Assembly: GCA_027946365.1 (NCBI GenBank)
Contig: JAPEUQ010000007.1
Span: 2,108,001 to 2,172,000 of the forward strand
Direction: 5' to 3'
DNA: 64,000 nt
Origin: Kalmusia sp. IMI 367209
Taxonomy: Eukaryota; Ascomycota; Dothideomycetes; Pleosporales; Didymosphaeriaceae
Below the pieces are notes generated by a model. The model made no database searches. It was not told the DNA's origin and was given only the letters and a program-made list of their open reading frames with translations. Of this stretch, positions 11,001 through 23,718 are shown piece after piece. A program made the translations under genes and the position numbers. Numbering within the stretch: the first letter of the stretch is position 1; each line of letters begins with the position of its first letter.

Positions 11001-11426
11001 AATATTAGTACTATTATTAATCTCTAGAGTTACTATAAATTACTATATTAAATAGGTAGTGTATATATAACTATAAGCCATAGTAATAAAGATAGTTAAG
11101 AATTTTAGAGTAAAGATCACTATAATATTTTTTCTATTTACTATAAAGAACTATGTTATGTCTGTCCTATATCCTCTCTATTTAAGATACTAAGGCCTAT
11201 GATCTAAGCTAACGCTATATAAGTTATTAGCTTATTATTCTTTATTTTATTATTTAAGTAAACCTAGTTAACTCTACTTTATATATAAAGCTTTCTTTAT
11301 TAATCTTATTTATAAAGCCATGTTAGGATTTTCATAAACTATTATAGACTATTAGAGACTACTAGGGACTTTTATGGACTATTATTAACTAGGATGGACT
11401 GGCATATATTACTATTTTATCTAATA
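11001..11426 (-). repeat. Copia LTR (left copy)
   Basis: Starts AATATTAGTACTATTA and ends TTTTATCTAATA. It aligns along its whole length with 16203-16627, with scattered differences that are mostly C/T and G/A. Confidence 0.8.
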
Positions 11427-14400
11427 TACCCCTTAGCTTAGAATATCCTTAAGCTATTACTATCGCCTTAATAACGTTCTTAATAGCTTATAATTATTCT
11501 TCTACTTTAGCCAGGCTTACGTTTCTTTCTAATAGTTTATCTTATATATCTATAAGTTTTATCTAATTTAGGAACCTAATCTACTTATTCATTAGTAGTA
11601 TCTTAGTTAAGTCATCTACGATTATTTTATTTAATAGAGTATATTTAATATTTATTCGTTTTATAGAAACTTCCTATTAGAGCTAGTAATTATATATATC
11701 TATATATTAGAACTTTATTTATAGCTGAGATGTCTCTTTAGTTAATAGTCGGATGGTTTACTTATTATTATATTTAATTATAATAGTTGATATTAGTAGT
11801 TTTATAGCGATTTCTATAAGTAATTATATAATAAATAGTACTTCTTTTACTACTTAAAATAGAGCTAGAAGTTTAGCCTCTATTATTAAGATGATAACTA
11901 TGTCTTATTTATTTACTTTCCATGCAATCAGTCCACCAAATAGTTTAATTATATATCTTTAAAAGCTCTTTTAATCTAGGGTATTATCTATAAAAGAAGT
12001 ATTACTTATAACCTCTAGGCCTTCTCTATCCCCTAGTTAAAGAGCTTATAATCTTATTTATAATAGATATAAGAGAACTTAATCTATCATATTATGGTAT
12101 TCTTCTCTAGAGTTAATTAGAAATCTGGCTAGTTATAAGGTTGTAAAAGTGATATCCAGTCTTATAATAACTACTATATATAAAAGAGACCTAATCTTTT
12201 ATTAGTATAAATTAATCTCTACTAGACTAGTAAACCTTATCCATAGGAGAAGCTCTACTCTATCTATTAATATATTATATCTTATATTTATTTTGTTCGC
12301 TAATCGACTGATCTTATTAATATATAAGACTTAAGATAGCTAAGCTCTCTAATAAGATCTATCTTAAATAATTTTAATCCCTAGGAATTATTATAGGTCC
12401 TTATCTTCCGTTAGGTATATTTCTTTATAAGCTCTTAAATTATTATTTTTATATCTACCTTTTTGTCTTTATGGTAGGCTAGGATGATATTATCTATATA
12501 GAAGAATATAAGTATTCCGTCTTTAATTATATAATAGGGCTTATAAGGTATAGTTTTAAAACCCATACTCTATAAGGAAGATGTAAATTCACGCTACTAT
12601 AATAGTAGTAATATTTATAGACTATATAGTACTTTATTAAGTTGTAATATTATTTCTAGCTTAGTATATTTATATAGTATTCTTATATAGATATCACGGT
12701 CGATTTTTATATATATAAAGGCGTTTATAATATTATATTAAGTAAGTTCTAGGTCTAGATGTGCCGTAATAGTTATTAGTATATAGAAAGACCTTTCTAC
12801 TAGGGTTATAGTATATATATCTTACGAGGTAATATTCCTCTACTAGTCTCCTTATACTATAAGTCGTGTCTTATATTTTTATAATCTATAAAGCTTATCA
12901 ACTTTATATATATATATCTATATATAGTTAAGTATCTAATATTTTATTAGTTTAATTTACTTTACTAGGACTTCTGTCTAGAGTTCATTTCCTAGTAACT
13001 ACTTAGGTATAATCTTTCAGCTTCTTTAAATAGTTTATAAAGTGGATGATTTTCTAGCTTATTTCTTTAAGTTAGTGGCGTAGGCAGCTGGCTATAATAA
13101 GGCTTATTTTCTTTAATAGAACTCTCTTTAGCTACGCCTTATCTAGAGTATCTCTATTAAACTTTTTAAAGCTATCTACTTTAGTTCCTATTATAAAGAT
13201 AGCTATCTATAATTTTATCTTAAATAATTTTTTATTATAGGTTGAGGCATTGCTCTAGGTTTTCTATTATCTATCTAGTAAGGAATGCTACTAGCGGAGG
13301 GGTTAAAGGAGGTATAAAATAACTCTCTAATCTTTCTCCTTAATAGTATTCTGGCGGTTTTTATTTTAAGAATTCTTACTAGTAGTTTTATCTTTATGGA
13401 ATGGCTCCATTACTCTATAATCTGATAGTATAGGAGTTTAATTATTCTCACGTATATAGTAATTTCCTCTAATGTATTATATATAAGGTTATTTATTAGA
13501 TCTTTAATTTTTCTATTAAAGATAGTTTATTTATCGAAAATAACATCTCTAATACTAATTATCTTAGTTAGTAATAGTAACTAGATTTAATAGATATTTA
13601 AAAATTAATATTTTATATAGTATTTAATCTACGCCTTTAGATCTAAGTATTAAAGTCTTAACTTTCCTTAATATATATTATTAGTTATAGTAAATACTTT
13701 ACACTTATATACTTTTAGATACGTTAGATTTAGTTTCCTTATAAATATTACTATACCGTTCTTAAATGCTATTTATATAAAGAAGATCTTATAGGGATTT
13801 TTTAGTTATTTATATAGTTTGGCGTTCTATTATATAGATATACGCTAGCTCTTATAATTTTAGGTTATAGCTCCTAGGGTAGATTGGTATCTAGTTATAT
13901 AGCGTGAGACTTCTCTTTATTCACCCCTTCTAAGCGTTTAGCGCCTCCATTTTATACTTAAGTATCTCAGTATAGATGACTTAATAGTTACTCCTTATAT
14001 TATTAACTATTATTAGACTTTTAGTTTTATTATTATAATTTCTGTTATCTACTTTAATAACTTTTATGGTAATTTTATAGTAATTTTTAAAAAAATAGTA
14101 AGAATTCTCCTTAGTACCTAACTATTAATCTTACTAGTTAATAGTCTATAAAGTATAGGTTTTATTAGAAGCAGAAAACCTATTAGTTATAAGTATTTAG
14201 CTTTTCTTCTTATTAAAGCTTTGCGCTTTATATGTATAAAAGTTAATAGTTAGTCTTTCTCTAGGTCCTTTATTATTTATTTATAAAGCGTGGCTAATCT
14301 ATCTTTTAGATTTAGCTTTTCTATAGGCGTTATATTTAATAGTTATAAGTCCTTTAATTTACACCTCTAAGCTTACTGTACTAGATGTTGAACAGCAGCT

Positions 14401-16202
14401 GGTCTAGGATATCTAAGCCTCTTATACCATAAGGTAGTAGTAACTTATTAAGAATCTTTCTTTATTTTTAAGTTTATCTTATATGTATAATAAGCAGCCT
14501 CTTATAGTAGATAGTATTCTAATACCTATTATCTATAAATTTCTTTAAGTTCTCTAAGTATATTACTATTAGATTATCTTAGTATTATAGATTTATATTA
14601 ATTATCCCACCATATTCCCTTTCGTCTAAGTATACGAAAAGATACTAGGTTATACTATAGATTAGGATATATTATTATATTATATAGAGCTAGTTTGGTT
14701 GTTCCTATTCGTCTACTTAGATATAGGTTAACTAAGCCATATCCTTTAATTTTAACTTATATATTACCTACCTAGATAAAATCTCTAGATATTAGTAGAT
14801 AATAGTTGATTATTTAATTAGAATTATTTATAATATGGTATATTAATCCTGAGTTGAGAATAAAGGAGCTTTATAGTAAATATCATTATAAAGTTAATTT
14901 AAATATAACTAATATAAAGTTAATATTAATTAATATAATTTATTATTTTTATAGTTATTCTTTTAGACTTTAGTAATACGCGTGGACGATTATTTTATAA
15001 TTAAGGTTTAAGTTTAAGGTTTACTCTATCCTCTAATTAACCCTATAAACGTTAGATTATTCTTATATTTAAAATTTATAAGGTTATTAATTACCTTATT
15101 TAGAATCTACCATTTAGGTACTTAGTCTAGATTAACATAGAAGTAGTCCTTGATGGCGTAATGTATCTATAAGTAGGGTATCTTTTAGCTACTATATTAG
15201 ATTCTTATTCTTAAGTCTTCTTTTAATTAGTATTATTTTTATTATTTAGGTATTAATAACGGGGTCTTCTCCGGTTCTTAGATAGCGCTATTAATCTAAG
15301 AGGCGTCCCTATTATAGTTCTAGTCGGTTATACTACTAGTAAGAGTTAATCCATCTAATACGTTACTAGCTATAAAACTAGCCCTATTCTTCTCTAATCT
15401 AAGGGGTGATTTTATATTATATACTCTTAGAAACGTTTTATTATCTCTTATCTAGTCATCCTAGTAACGTATTAGTTATTATTCTTAAACGTTGTGGCCT
15501 AGGTATTTATAACCTTATTTATGGCTGCGAGAAAGTCGTCTATAATAGTATTAATTAACTATAATTTAGGGATATTATATATCTCTACTTTAGTGGCTAC
15601 TTAATTATATTTCATAAGCTATATATTCTAGTTTAACGAGTTCCATATTGGTTTAAGTGTGGATAAGTATCTATCCTACGCTTAGGACCTTTTAAATCTT
15701 TTATTTATACTAACTATTAATTTTAGGTTAGTAATTTAGTCTTATATTGGTAGTTTAGATATATAATAGATATATAGTAGATATAATAACATTATAGACT
15801 AGATAAAGGAGATAATCTATTAAATATTTATCTTTTTCTTCTTATATTTATGCCTATCGCTCTTATAGTGATTAATAAGGATCTTATAGTATTTAAGGTC
15901 TTCTTTAAACGCCTTTTATTCTATTATAGATATCTTAGATTATCTTTTAGGTATGTTAATATTTGCTATAGGTATATAGTTAGCTATTTGTGGTATAAGG
16001 GTTCTAGTGATTTAAGTAGTAATAGGATTAAAGTTATTGGATTAACTTTATTTTTATATATTATATATGATGCATCTGACTTTTAGTTAAGTTATTTAGG
16101 TAGTATAGTTTATATAGTCCTTTAGCTTTACTATAGGATCGTGTTAAGATTATTATATTATGTTTAATAATCGATCTGAGGCAGTAAGACTCTTAATTAT
16201 CT

Positions 16203-16627
16203 AATATTAGTACTATTAGCTAATCTCTAGAGTTACTGTGAATCACTATATTAAATAGGTAGTATATATATAACTATAAGCCATAGTGATAAAGATGGTT
16301 AAGAATTTTAGAGTAAAGATTACTGTGATATTTTTTCTATTTACTATAAAGAACTATGTTATGTCTGTCCTATGTCCTCTCTATTTAAGATGCTAAGGTC
16401 TATAATTTAAGCTAACGCTATATAAGTTATTGGCTTATTATTCTTTATTTTATTACTTAAGTAAATCTAGTTAACTCTACTTTTATATAAAGCTTTCTTT
16501 ATTAATCTTATTTATAAAGTTATGTTGAGATTTCCGTAAGTTACCATAGACTATTAGAGACTACTAGAGACTTTCATGACTATTATTAACTAGGATAAAC
16601 TGGTATATATTGTCATTTTATCTAATA
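16203..16627 (-). repeat. Copia LTR (right copy)
   Basis: Partner of 11001-11426. The differences between the copies are mainly transitions, consistent with RIP after insertion. Confidence 0.8.
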
Positions 16628-19600
16628 ACTTCCTACGTACCCTAGTTAGCATAGAAGCAGCAATAGAGAGTAATAAGAGTAATAGTAATAATACTATTAG
16701 TAGTAGTAGTAGTAAGAGTATTATTAATAATAAGAGGAGTAGTAGTAGTAGTAGTAGTAGTAGGAAGGGGAGGTCTTAGATAGACCCAATAATAAGGGAC
16801 ACGTAGAAGCTATTCTTATAGTAGAGTAGCTAAAAGATCCTAGCCAGTGAATTCCTAGGCTTTCTAGATAGCTAAGACGAAAGTTATCTAATAGAAGTCT
16901 TACTATATATATTAGTAGCGTTTATCTTTTATAAGTATAATAGATTTATCTTTATTAGCGGGCTTATCTACTTTACAACTATCCTAGGAATTAATATAGA
17001 TATAGGTCGTCCACGTCTTATAAAGTACTATTTATATCTACTAGCTAGTATTATATACTACGTGTAGGTCCTTAGGGTAGAGGTACTATTTCTAGTATCT
17101 TAGCGTAATCAGTAGACTAATAATGAGCTAGATATATTTCTAATAAAATAAAGGGAGTTCCTAGTAGATAGCTTATATAGCCCTATAAATAAGATACTAA
17201 GTCTACTAGTATTTAGTAAGTATATTATATTTAACGATAGTAATACCAGTGTAGCCCTATAATTATAGAATAAAAAGATCCTATATTATTATAGAAAACC
17301 CGTTAGGATCGAACGATTCTAGCAGATAGTAAAGAATCTAATAACTAAGTTTAAAAATGAGATATAGTAAGAATTACTCTAGGTCCTAGATAAAGAGGGT
17401 AGGTTTTCTATCTAGCTTAATTTAATTTAAGATAATATTATCTTCTCTTATGCGGCTCCTACTTTATAAATAAAGAAAATGGGCTTACTAATAGACTATA
17501 ATCTATGCTTAAGCGAGCTTTTAAAAGTAAAGAAGGGTAGAGGTTATAAGTACCTAATGGCTAGTAGAATATCTAGTAGATAAAACGATATCTATAAATC
17601 GTAAATTACTTTCTAGGTAATAAGTTAGTTATCTATTACGTATTTAATAGGCAGCCACCTTAAGGTAGTAGTTTATAGCTATATAACTTTAAAACGGCGT
17701 ACTATAGATTAAAACTAAGTTATCCTAAATAGAATTATAATAACTATTATTTGCTACTATAAGTCGATGTTATAATAGGATAGTCCTAAGATTATTCTTA
17801 CTTTTATTTATATGGCTAGGTTAGGTTGCTATTATCTATCTGGCGTACATGCAGCCATTTATAGAATATCTATAGGTTAAGGTACTAGGCGGCTTATTTA
17901 GCGACTATATCTAGGCTAATAGCTATAGTCTATAGGGAATAGATCGTTTAACCTAAGCTTTAAAGTGGGAGATAGAGAAGTACTTAGATATAATACTTAA
18001 TATATATAAGTATTAACACGTTACTATTAGTATTAAAAGAGTTATTATAGGAGAGTTATTTATTGTGGGTACTAGGATAAGGTTGGGAGGAAGAGGAGCC
18101 TAAAGCTAAAGATAAGAGTTTACTAAAATTATAGAATTTATAGATAATAGTAATAGGCGTCTCTATATATAGTATACTACTAATATTATTAAGTATTCAA
18201 GTAATTAGTTAATTGAGACCTTCCAATCACTTAGTAAGGTATAATATAACTTTCTAGGTCTTATAAGTAGTTAAATAGTAAATAAGTTAGTATTCTATAG
18301 ATTAGATAAATATTTAAGTTTAGAAGTGTGTTAAGTAAGGCCCTATTAGAATAGCCTCTTAACCTATATCTAAAGCAGAACTAGAGTCTAGTAATCTTAA
18401 AAAGAATATTAATATAGCTATATAGTATATATTAGAGAGCTTTAAGGTTTCTGTTTAAGTTAGTAGAATAAGAGTATTATATATATTATAGTTTTAAGGC
18501 CAGATACATTTATTATTATCCTTTTAACTAGTGGTGAAAAGAGTTTATTATTTATTATTTTAGCTTCTATACTAGGCGCTTACGTCACTATATTTATAGT
18601 TCCCTACTAAGCCTTAATTAAGGACCACGTATAAAGAATATTATAGAGCAGAGTAATCTATACTAAATAAATATAGATATAAATATACTATTCTATCTTT
18701 ATTATTATTATAAGTACTGATGTTGCTAGTAGCCTAAGCTTCCTATAATATATAATCCTACTTAATGAGAGGAAGCTACTATAGTAAATAGTAATTAATA
18801 AATATTATTTAGTTATTATATTAAGTTACTAGCGTCTAAAGCTTACTAAACTTAAAAATCTTTATATATTATTCTATCCTATTATATTACTAATAGCGAC
18901 CTCCGCTAACACTAAAGGGAGTACTTATATAAAATATATTAATATTCTATGCTATCTATATCTAAGTTAATACTATATGGCTGAATATCCACTACTTTAT
19001 GTTATGATATACATAAGGTAAGGCAGTAGAGACAGCGCTAGTAATAAATTAATAATAGATATAGATATTATAAAATAGTAAAAAGGCGTTATCTACTATT
19101 ATACTAAGGCGTAGTATAAGGAGCTGGTGAAGATACTATAGTATATATATTACTATATTAGAGTATAAAATCGTGTAGACTATTTAAAGTAATAGCTAGC
19201 GTAAAGGGACTTTATTATAATAATATCTACGCTTAGTACTAGAGTAAACTTTTCCTAGAATTATATTTATCTTATATATAGAGATATTATAGAGCATGAT
19301 TAATTACTACTAAGAGAGTAAGTAGACTAGGCGTAGTAGTGAGGTTACTAGCTTAATCCTTATTATAGAGTAGGGTGAGGTAGAGTAATAGCTATAATAG
19401 AGTAATAATTTTATAGATATACACGTAATAGGTATGTTTATCTAGGTAATGGATGCTGACGAGGTTATATAGTAAGTATATAGATAGAAAGTAGATAGTA
19501 TATAATAATATTAAGTTAGTAGGTATAATTAATATAGGAGAGATAGGCTAAGTAGTAGTAATCATAGTCGGACGTAGCTAGTAACTAGTAGAAGATAGAG

Positions 19601-20200
19601 AAACTTATAAGTGAGTTATAAATAGGTTATATAGTATACTAGATACTAGGTAATAGGGGCTGGTAGGCATATAAAACTATATAATATAAGATAGAAAAGT
19701 TATATATAAATATAGAGTTAGATTAGTTTTAGAGAGATATATATAATACTAGAAATTATTATAGCTACCAAAGGTACTAGGTTAGCTAGAAATAATATAT
19801 AATAGAATAGGATATCTATAATAAATATTAGTAACCTAACGTAGTTATTCCGCTAGTAAGAGTTACTACGGGAACTAAAGAGGGGTTAGAGATAATTTAG
19901 TAGTATAGTTTTTAGGGTAACTATAAGAAGAGTTTTTATATATATTAGATATAGCTTAAGAGACGGTTAATAGTAAGGATATAGGGGAGTTTATAAATAA
20001 CGTTATAGTAGTTATCATTTAGATAATATAAAAGGAATAACACTAAAGAAAAGGATAGATATATAGAAAAGGGAGGGTTAGGATAAGTAAGAAAAAGGGG
20101 AATATAAAAAAAAAGAAAAAGGACGAAAAAGATAACTTAAGTAAAAGTTAAGCTACTATACTATAGTAACCTAGAAAAAGAAAAAAAAAAGAAAAAAAAT
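16628..20200 (+). pseudogene. Telomere-linked RecQ-like helicase relic, remainder including helicase domain
   Basis: Continuation of the relic cut by the Copia insertion. Readable pieces in order: EFLVDSLYSPINKILSLL near 17.16-17.21 kb, LYYYRKPVRIERF near 17.28-17.32 kb, a short stretch ending HVTISIKRVIIGELF near 18.01-18.06 kb, then the RecQ part. There EKSLLFIILASILG (Walker A region, about 18.535 kb) and AYVTIFIVPY (motif Ia area) mark helicase motifs, and LSTRVNFS near 19.23 kb resembles motif V. Many stops come from G-to-A or C-to-T changes, so it is non-functional. A Lys/Arg/purine-rich tail runs to about 20.2 kb. An (AGT/AAT)n microsatellite at 16669-16763 lies inside, probably an expanded low-complexity linker of the protein. 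Confidence 0.65.
16669..16763. repeat. (AGT/AAT)n microsatellite
   Basis: Imperfect trinucleotide run, purest at about 16739-16763. Lies within the helicase relic. Confidence 0.85.
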
Positions 20201-21340
20201 AAAATAGAGATAGAGATAGTATTAATTATATTACTTCTATCCTCTATTTTATAATTATTCTAGGATTTAGAAAGTATATATAGGTACCTATCTCCTTATA
20301 TGCTGGCGGTGGTGGCGGTAGGAGCGTAAAAGATAAATAAAAAAGGGTTAAGAAAAGAGACTAAGTAGGAAGGTAGATAGGAAGGAGTAGAGCCTAGTAG
20401 AATAGTAGATAGAAAGGAGGAGCCTAATAGAATAGAAGAAAGGAGTAGAACTAAAAGGAAAGAATAAATAAAATTAAAAGGGAAAGAGGAATAGAACTAA
20501 GAGATAAGGAGGAGCCTAGTAGGATATAGTAGGATAAAGAGAAGGAGTAGAGCTACTAGATAGGATAAGGGGAAGAAGTAGGGTAAAAGTTAGATAAAAG
20601 GGGATTAATTATAATTATAAATATAAGTAGAAATATAGTCTTTAAAAATTTAATAAAATAATAGTTATAATATTAATATTATTAAAAAATATTTAACTTT
20701 TAAATATTATAATATAAAAAAATTTAATCAATAAATATAAAAATTAAAAGTAAAATATTATATATTTTAATTTTTAAATTTTACTAAAAACTTACTAATA
20801 ATATAAAATAAAAAAATTTATAATTCACTAGTATAAAATTAGGAAAGAGAAATAAATTAATAAATTAATAATTTTAGAGATATAGATATTAATAAAAAAA
20901 TATTTATAAAAAGATTTACTATTTATTTAAAAATTAAAGATAAGTAATTACGTTTAGATATTTTTAAGAAATAAAATATAATGAATAATAAAGTTATAAT
21001 AATAGAAATAAAATATTAAAAAAATTAATATAATAGGGCGGCCGTTAGCGTAGTAGCCATAATAACTAATATATTAAAAAAATAAAAATAATTATATATT
21101 TAAATTAACATTTTATAATAAAAAAATATAACTTAATAAAGAAAATAAAAATTTAATAAAAAATAAAAAGAGTTAAAATTTTATAATGATAAAATTTCTT
21201 ATATTATAAAAAAAAGTTTAAAGTAATCAAATTACTATAAATAGTAAAAAGAAAAATAAAACTAAAAATAGTAAAGATATTAAGAATTTAGAGAAAATAA
21301 AAATAAGGAAATTTTAATACTATAAAATAAAAAAACTAGA
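20200..21340. other. AT-rich, purine-skewed DNA without genes
   Basis: About 1.1 kb. The 20.2-20.6 kb part is strongly purine-rich on the plus strand (AGGA/GGAGTAGAG-like runs). After that come A+T stretches with poly-A. No coding signal or repeat boundary is visible. Confidence 0.5.
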
Positions 21341-21812
21341 CAATTAAAAGGATTTAAGAAACTAAAAGAAGCTAAAAACTCTAGAAAACTAAAAAAACTC
21401 TAGAAAACAAAAAAACTCTAGAAAACTAATAGAATTTAAAAACTAAGAAAGCTTTAAAAGAATAAAAACTCTAGAATACTAATAGTATTTAAAAACTAAG
21501 AAACTCTAGAAAACTAAGGAATCTAGAAAACTAAAGAGCTCTAGAAAACTAAAAAAATCTAGGAAACTAAGAGGGTTTAGAAAACTAGGAGGGTCTAGGA
21601 AACTAAGAGGGTCTACTAAGAAGGGTTAGTTTACTAGAGGGTTTTCTAAAAGGATCTAGTTTATTAAAAAGATTTTCTAGAAAGGTCTAGAAAAGTAGAA
21701 GGGTCTAGAAAAGTAAAGGATCTAGGAAAGTAGAAGGATATAGAAAAGTAAAAAAGAGTCTAGAAAAGTAGAAGAATATAGAAAGTAGAAGAATATAGGA
21801 AAGTAGAAGGAT
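21340..21812. repeat. Short-period minisatellite (CTCTAGAAAACTAA-like units)
   Basis: Roughly 18-20 bp imperfect units built on CTAGAAAACTAA, drifting into GGGTCTAGAAAAGTAGAAG toward the right. It ends directly at the second copy of the 43-bp repeat. Confidence 0.75.
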
Positions 21813-21855
21813 ATACTTAGGGGTGAAACGGTGCCAGTAAGGTAGGGTTAGGTTA
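21813..21855. repeat. 43-bp repeat copy 2
   Basis: Same orientation as 9711-9753. The two copies flank the helicase and Copia block of about 12.1 kb. Confidence 0.7.
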
Positions 21856-21879
21856 TCTCTAGGGACGAAAAAAGTGGTG

Positions 21880-22825
21880 TAAGGACGACTTATAGAGGTA
21901 AAAACCCTATAGAAGACTACCCCTAGGGGTAAAGACTCTGGTAGACTATTATAGAAGTAAAGACTCTATAGAAGACTACCCCTAGGAGTAAAGACTCTAG
22001 TAGAGTTATAGAAATAAAGACTCTATAAAAGACTACCCCTAGGGGTAAAGACTCTAGTAGACTATTATAGAAGTAAAGACTCTATTAGACTACCCCTAGG
22101 GGTAAAGACTCTAGTAGACTACCATAGAAGTAAAGACTCTATAAAAGACTACCCTAGGTAAGACTTAGTAGACTACTATAAAAGTAAAGACTTATGGAAG
22201 ACTACCCTAGGGGTAAAGACTCTAGTAGACTATTATAGAAATAAAGACTCTATAAAAGATTATCCTTAGGGGTAAAGACTCTGGTAGACTATTATAGGAG
22301 TAAAGACTCTATAGAAGACTACCCCTAGGGGTAAAGACTCTAGTAGACTACTATAGAAGTAAAGACTCTATAGAAGACTACCCCTAGGGGTAAAGACTCT
22401 AGTAGACTACCATAGAAGTAATTACGGAAGACTACCCTAGGGTAAAGACTTATAAAGACTATCTCTAGGTAAAGACTCTAGACTATCCTCCCTAGAAGTA
22501 AAGACTCAAGTAGAGCCATAGAAGTAAAGACTTTATAAAAGACTACCCCTAGGGGTAAAGACTCTAGTAGACTACCATAGAAGTAAAGACTCTATAGAAG
22601 ACTACCTCTAGGGGTAAAGACTCTAGTAGACTACCCCTAGGGGTAAAGACTCTAGTAGAATTATAAAAGTAAAGACTTTATAAAAGACTACCTCTAGGGG
22701 TAAAGACTCTAACAGACTATTATAAAAATAAAAACTCTATAGAAAACTACCCCTAGGGGTAAAGACTCTAGTAGACTATCCCTAGAGGTAAAGACTTTAT
22801 AGAAGACTATCCTTAGGGGTAAGAG
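21880..22825. repeat. About 57-bp minisatellite with palindromic CCCCTAGGGG core
   Basis: About 16 tandem units, each of two half-units: one around CCCCTAGGGGTAAAGACTCT, the other around AGAAGTAAAGACTCTATA. Some units are shortened (near 22140-22200 and 22420-22500), showing past unequal exchange or slippage. Confidence 0.85.
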
Positions 22826-23365
22826 GTTTAAACTAGACTTATAGATTTATAAGTACTAAACCTACTCTTAATTAGTTTAGTAGATGACAACTTTATAAAA
22901 TTAACGTTATATCTTAAAAGATCCTACTCTCTCTTTACCTTCTAATCTAATCGCACCCAGAGCTACCTACTATAAAGTATAAAAGTATAAATAATATAAA
23001 AGTAATAAAAGGTAACGTATAATAATTAAGGAAGTTAGAGAGATAGATTTTCTCTATAATTAAGCTACGCTATATAAACTAATAATAGCTAGATTTCTAA
23101 TTAATATACTTAGCCTAGATTAAAGCCTCAGTATTAACTAATCTATTAATGAAGTATATAAGCGTCGCCTCTATAAGATTTTTAAAGAGGTAAGTATTCT
23201 TTAGTAAGATATAAGCTATCGGTTACAGGTTACTTACTCTAAGATATAAATATAGTAGATACTAGACTATCTTTACTAGAAGGGTTAGGCTTAGACTACC
23301 ATTGCTTCAGGTGAGAGCGGTAATAAGGATAGTATAAAGTAATTATTATTTAAAAGTTAAAAATA
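22826..23365. other. AT-rich DNA without recognised features
   Basis: About 540 bp of degraded sequence between the minisatellite and the hAT insertion site. No gene or clear repeat was recognised. Confidence 0.4.
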
Positions 23366-23373
23366 GTATAATT

Positions 23374-23577
23374 TAGACTGGCAAATGGGTTGGGGTTAAC
23401 CATAGGTAGGTTGGGGTTGGGTTAGCTATTACTAAGCATTGGGTATAGGTTGGGGTTGGGTCGCACGAACCTTAGGTGTAGGTTAAGGTTGGGTCAATGG
23501 ACCCTAGGTGCAGGTTAGGGTTGGGTCATTCTAGTTGGACCTTGGGTATAGGTTGGTTAAGGGTTCCTATCAGGTTG
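23374..23577. repeat. hAT left terminal inverted repeat and subterminal G-rich array
   Basis: The terminal repeat is 23374-23390. Inside it are about five spaced copies of GGTTGGGGTTGGGT-like units (two as GGTTAAGG/GGTTAGGG variants), several preceded by GGTATAGG or GGTGYAGG. Arrays like this usually serve as transposase binding sites in hAT ends. Confidence 0.85.
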
Positions 23578-23718
23578 GATTTATATAACGGTAATTTATA
23601 TTGATATTTTATATAATTCTATTACTAGAAAGTATATTTAGGGAAACGTCTATAACTTTTGTAGAACACTCTACTAGCGGAAGTCAGAGAGATATGAACT
23701 ATTTATTTATAACAGCTA

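Larger units (their letters stand above)
11001..16627 (-). mobile_element. Ty1/Copia LTR retrotransposon, RIP-inactivated
   Basis: Bounded by two direct repeats of about 425 bp, so the element is structurally full length (5.6 kb), but every frame is broken. Orientation is from the minus-strand RT remnant at about 12.42-12.50 kb: YIDNIILAYHKDKK matches the Copia YVDD box (second Asp changed to Asn, as RIP would do), and an ELIKKY-like stretch follows. A purine-rich AAGGGGT lies just inside the left LTR on the minus strand and would be the polypurine tract. The 15.0-15.1 kb segment also occurs inverted at about 48.57-48.70 kb in another Copia relic. It interrupts the telomere-linked helicase relic. 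A short frame at 15850-16086 is not conserved and not a gene. Confidence 0.8.

Noticed and set aside
15850..16086. 78-codon open frame as a gene
   Set aside because: Lies inside a RIP-degraded Copia element on the opposite strand to its genes; composition is AT-driven with no domain.
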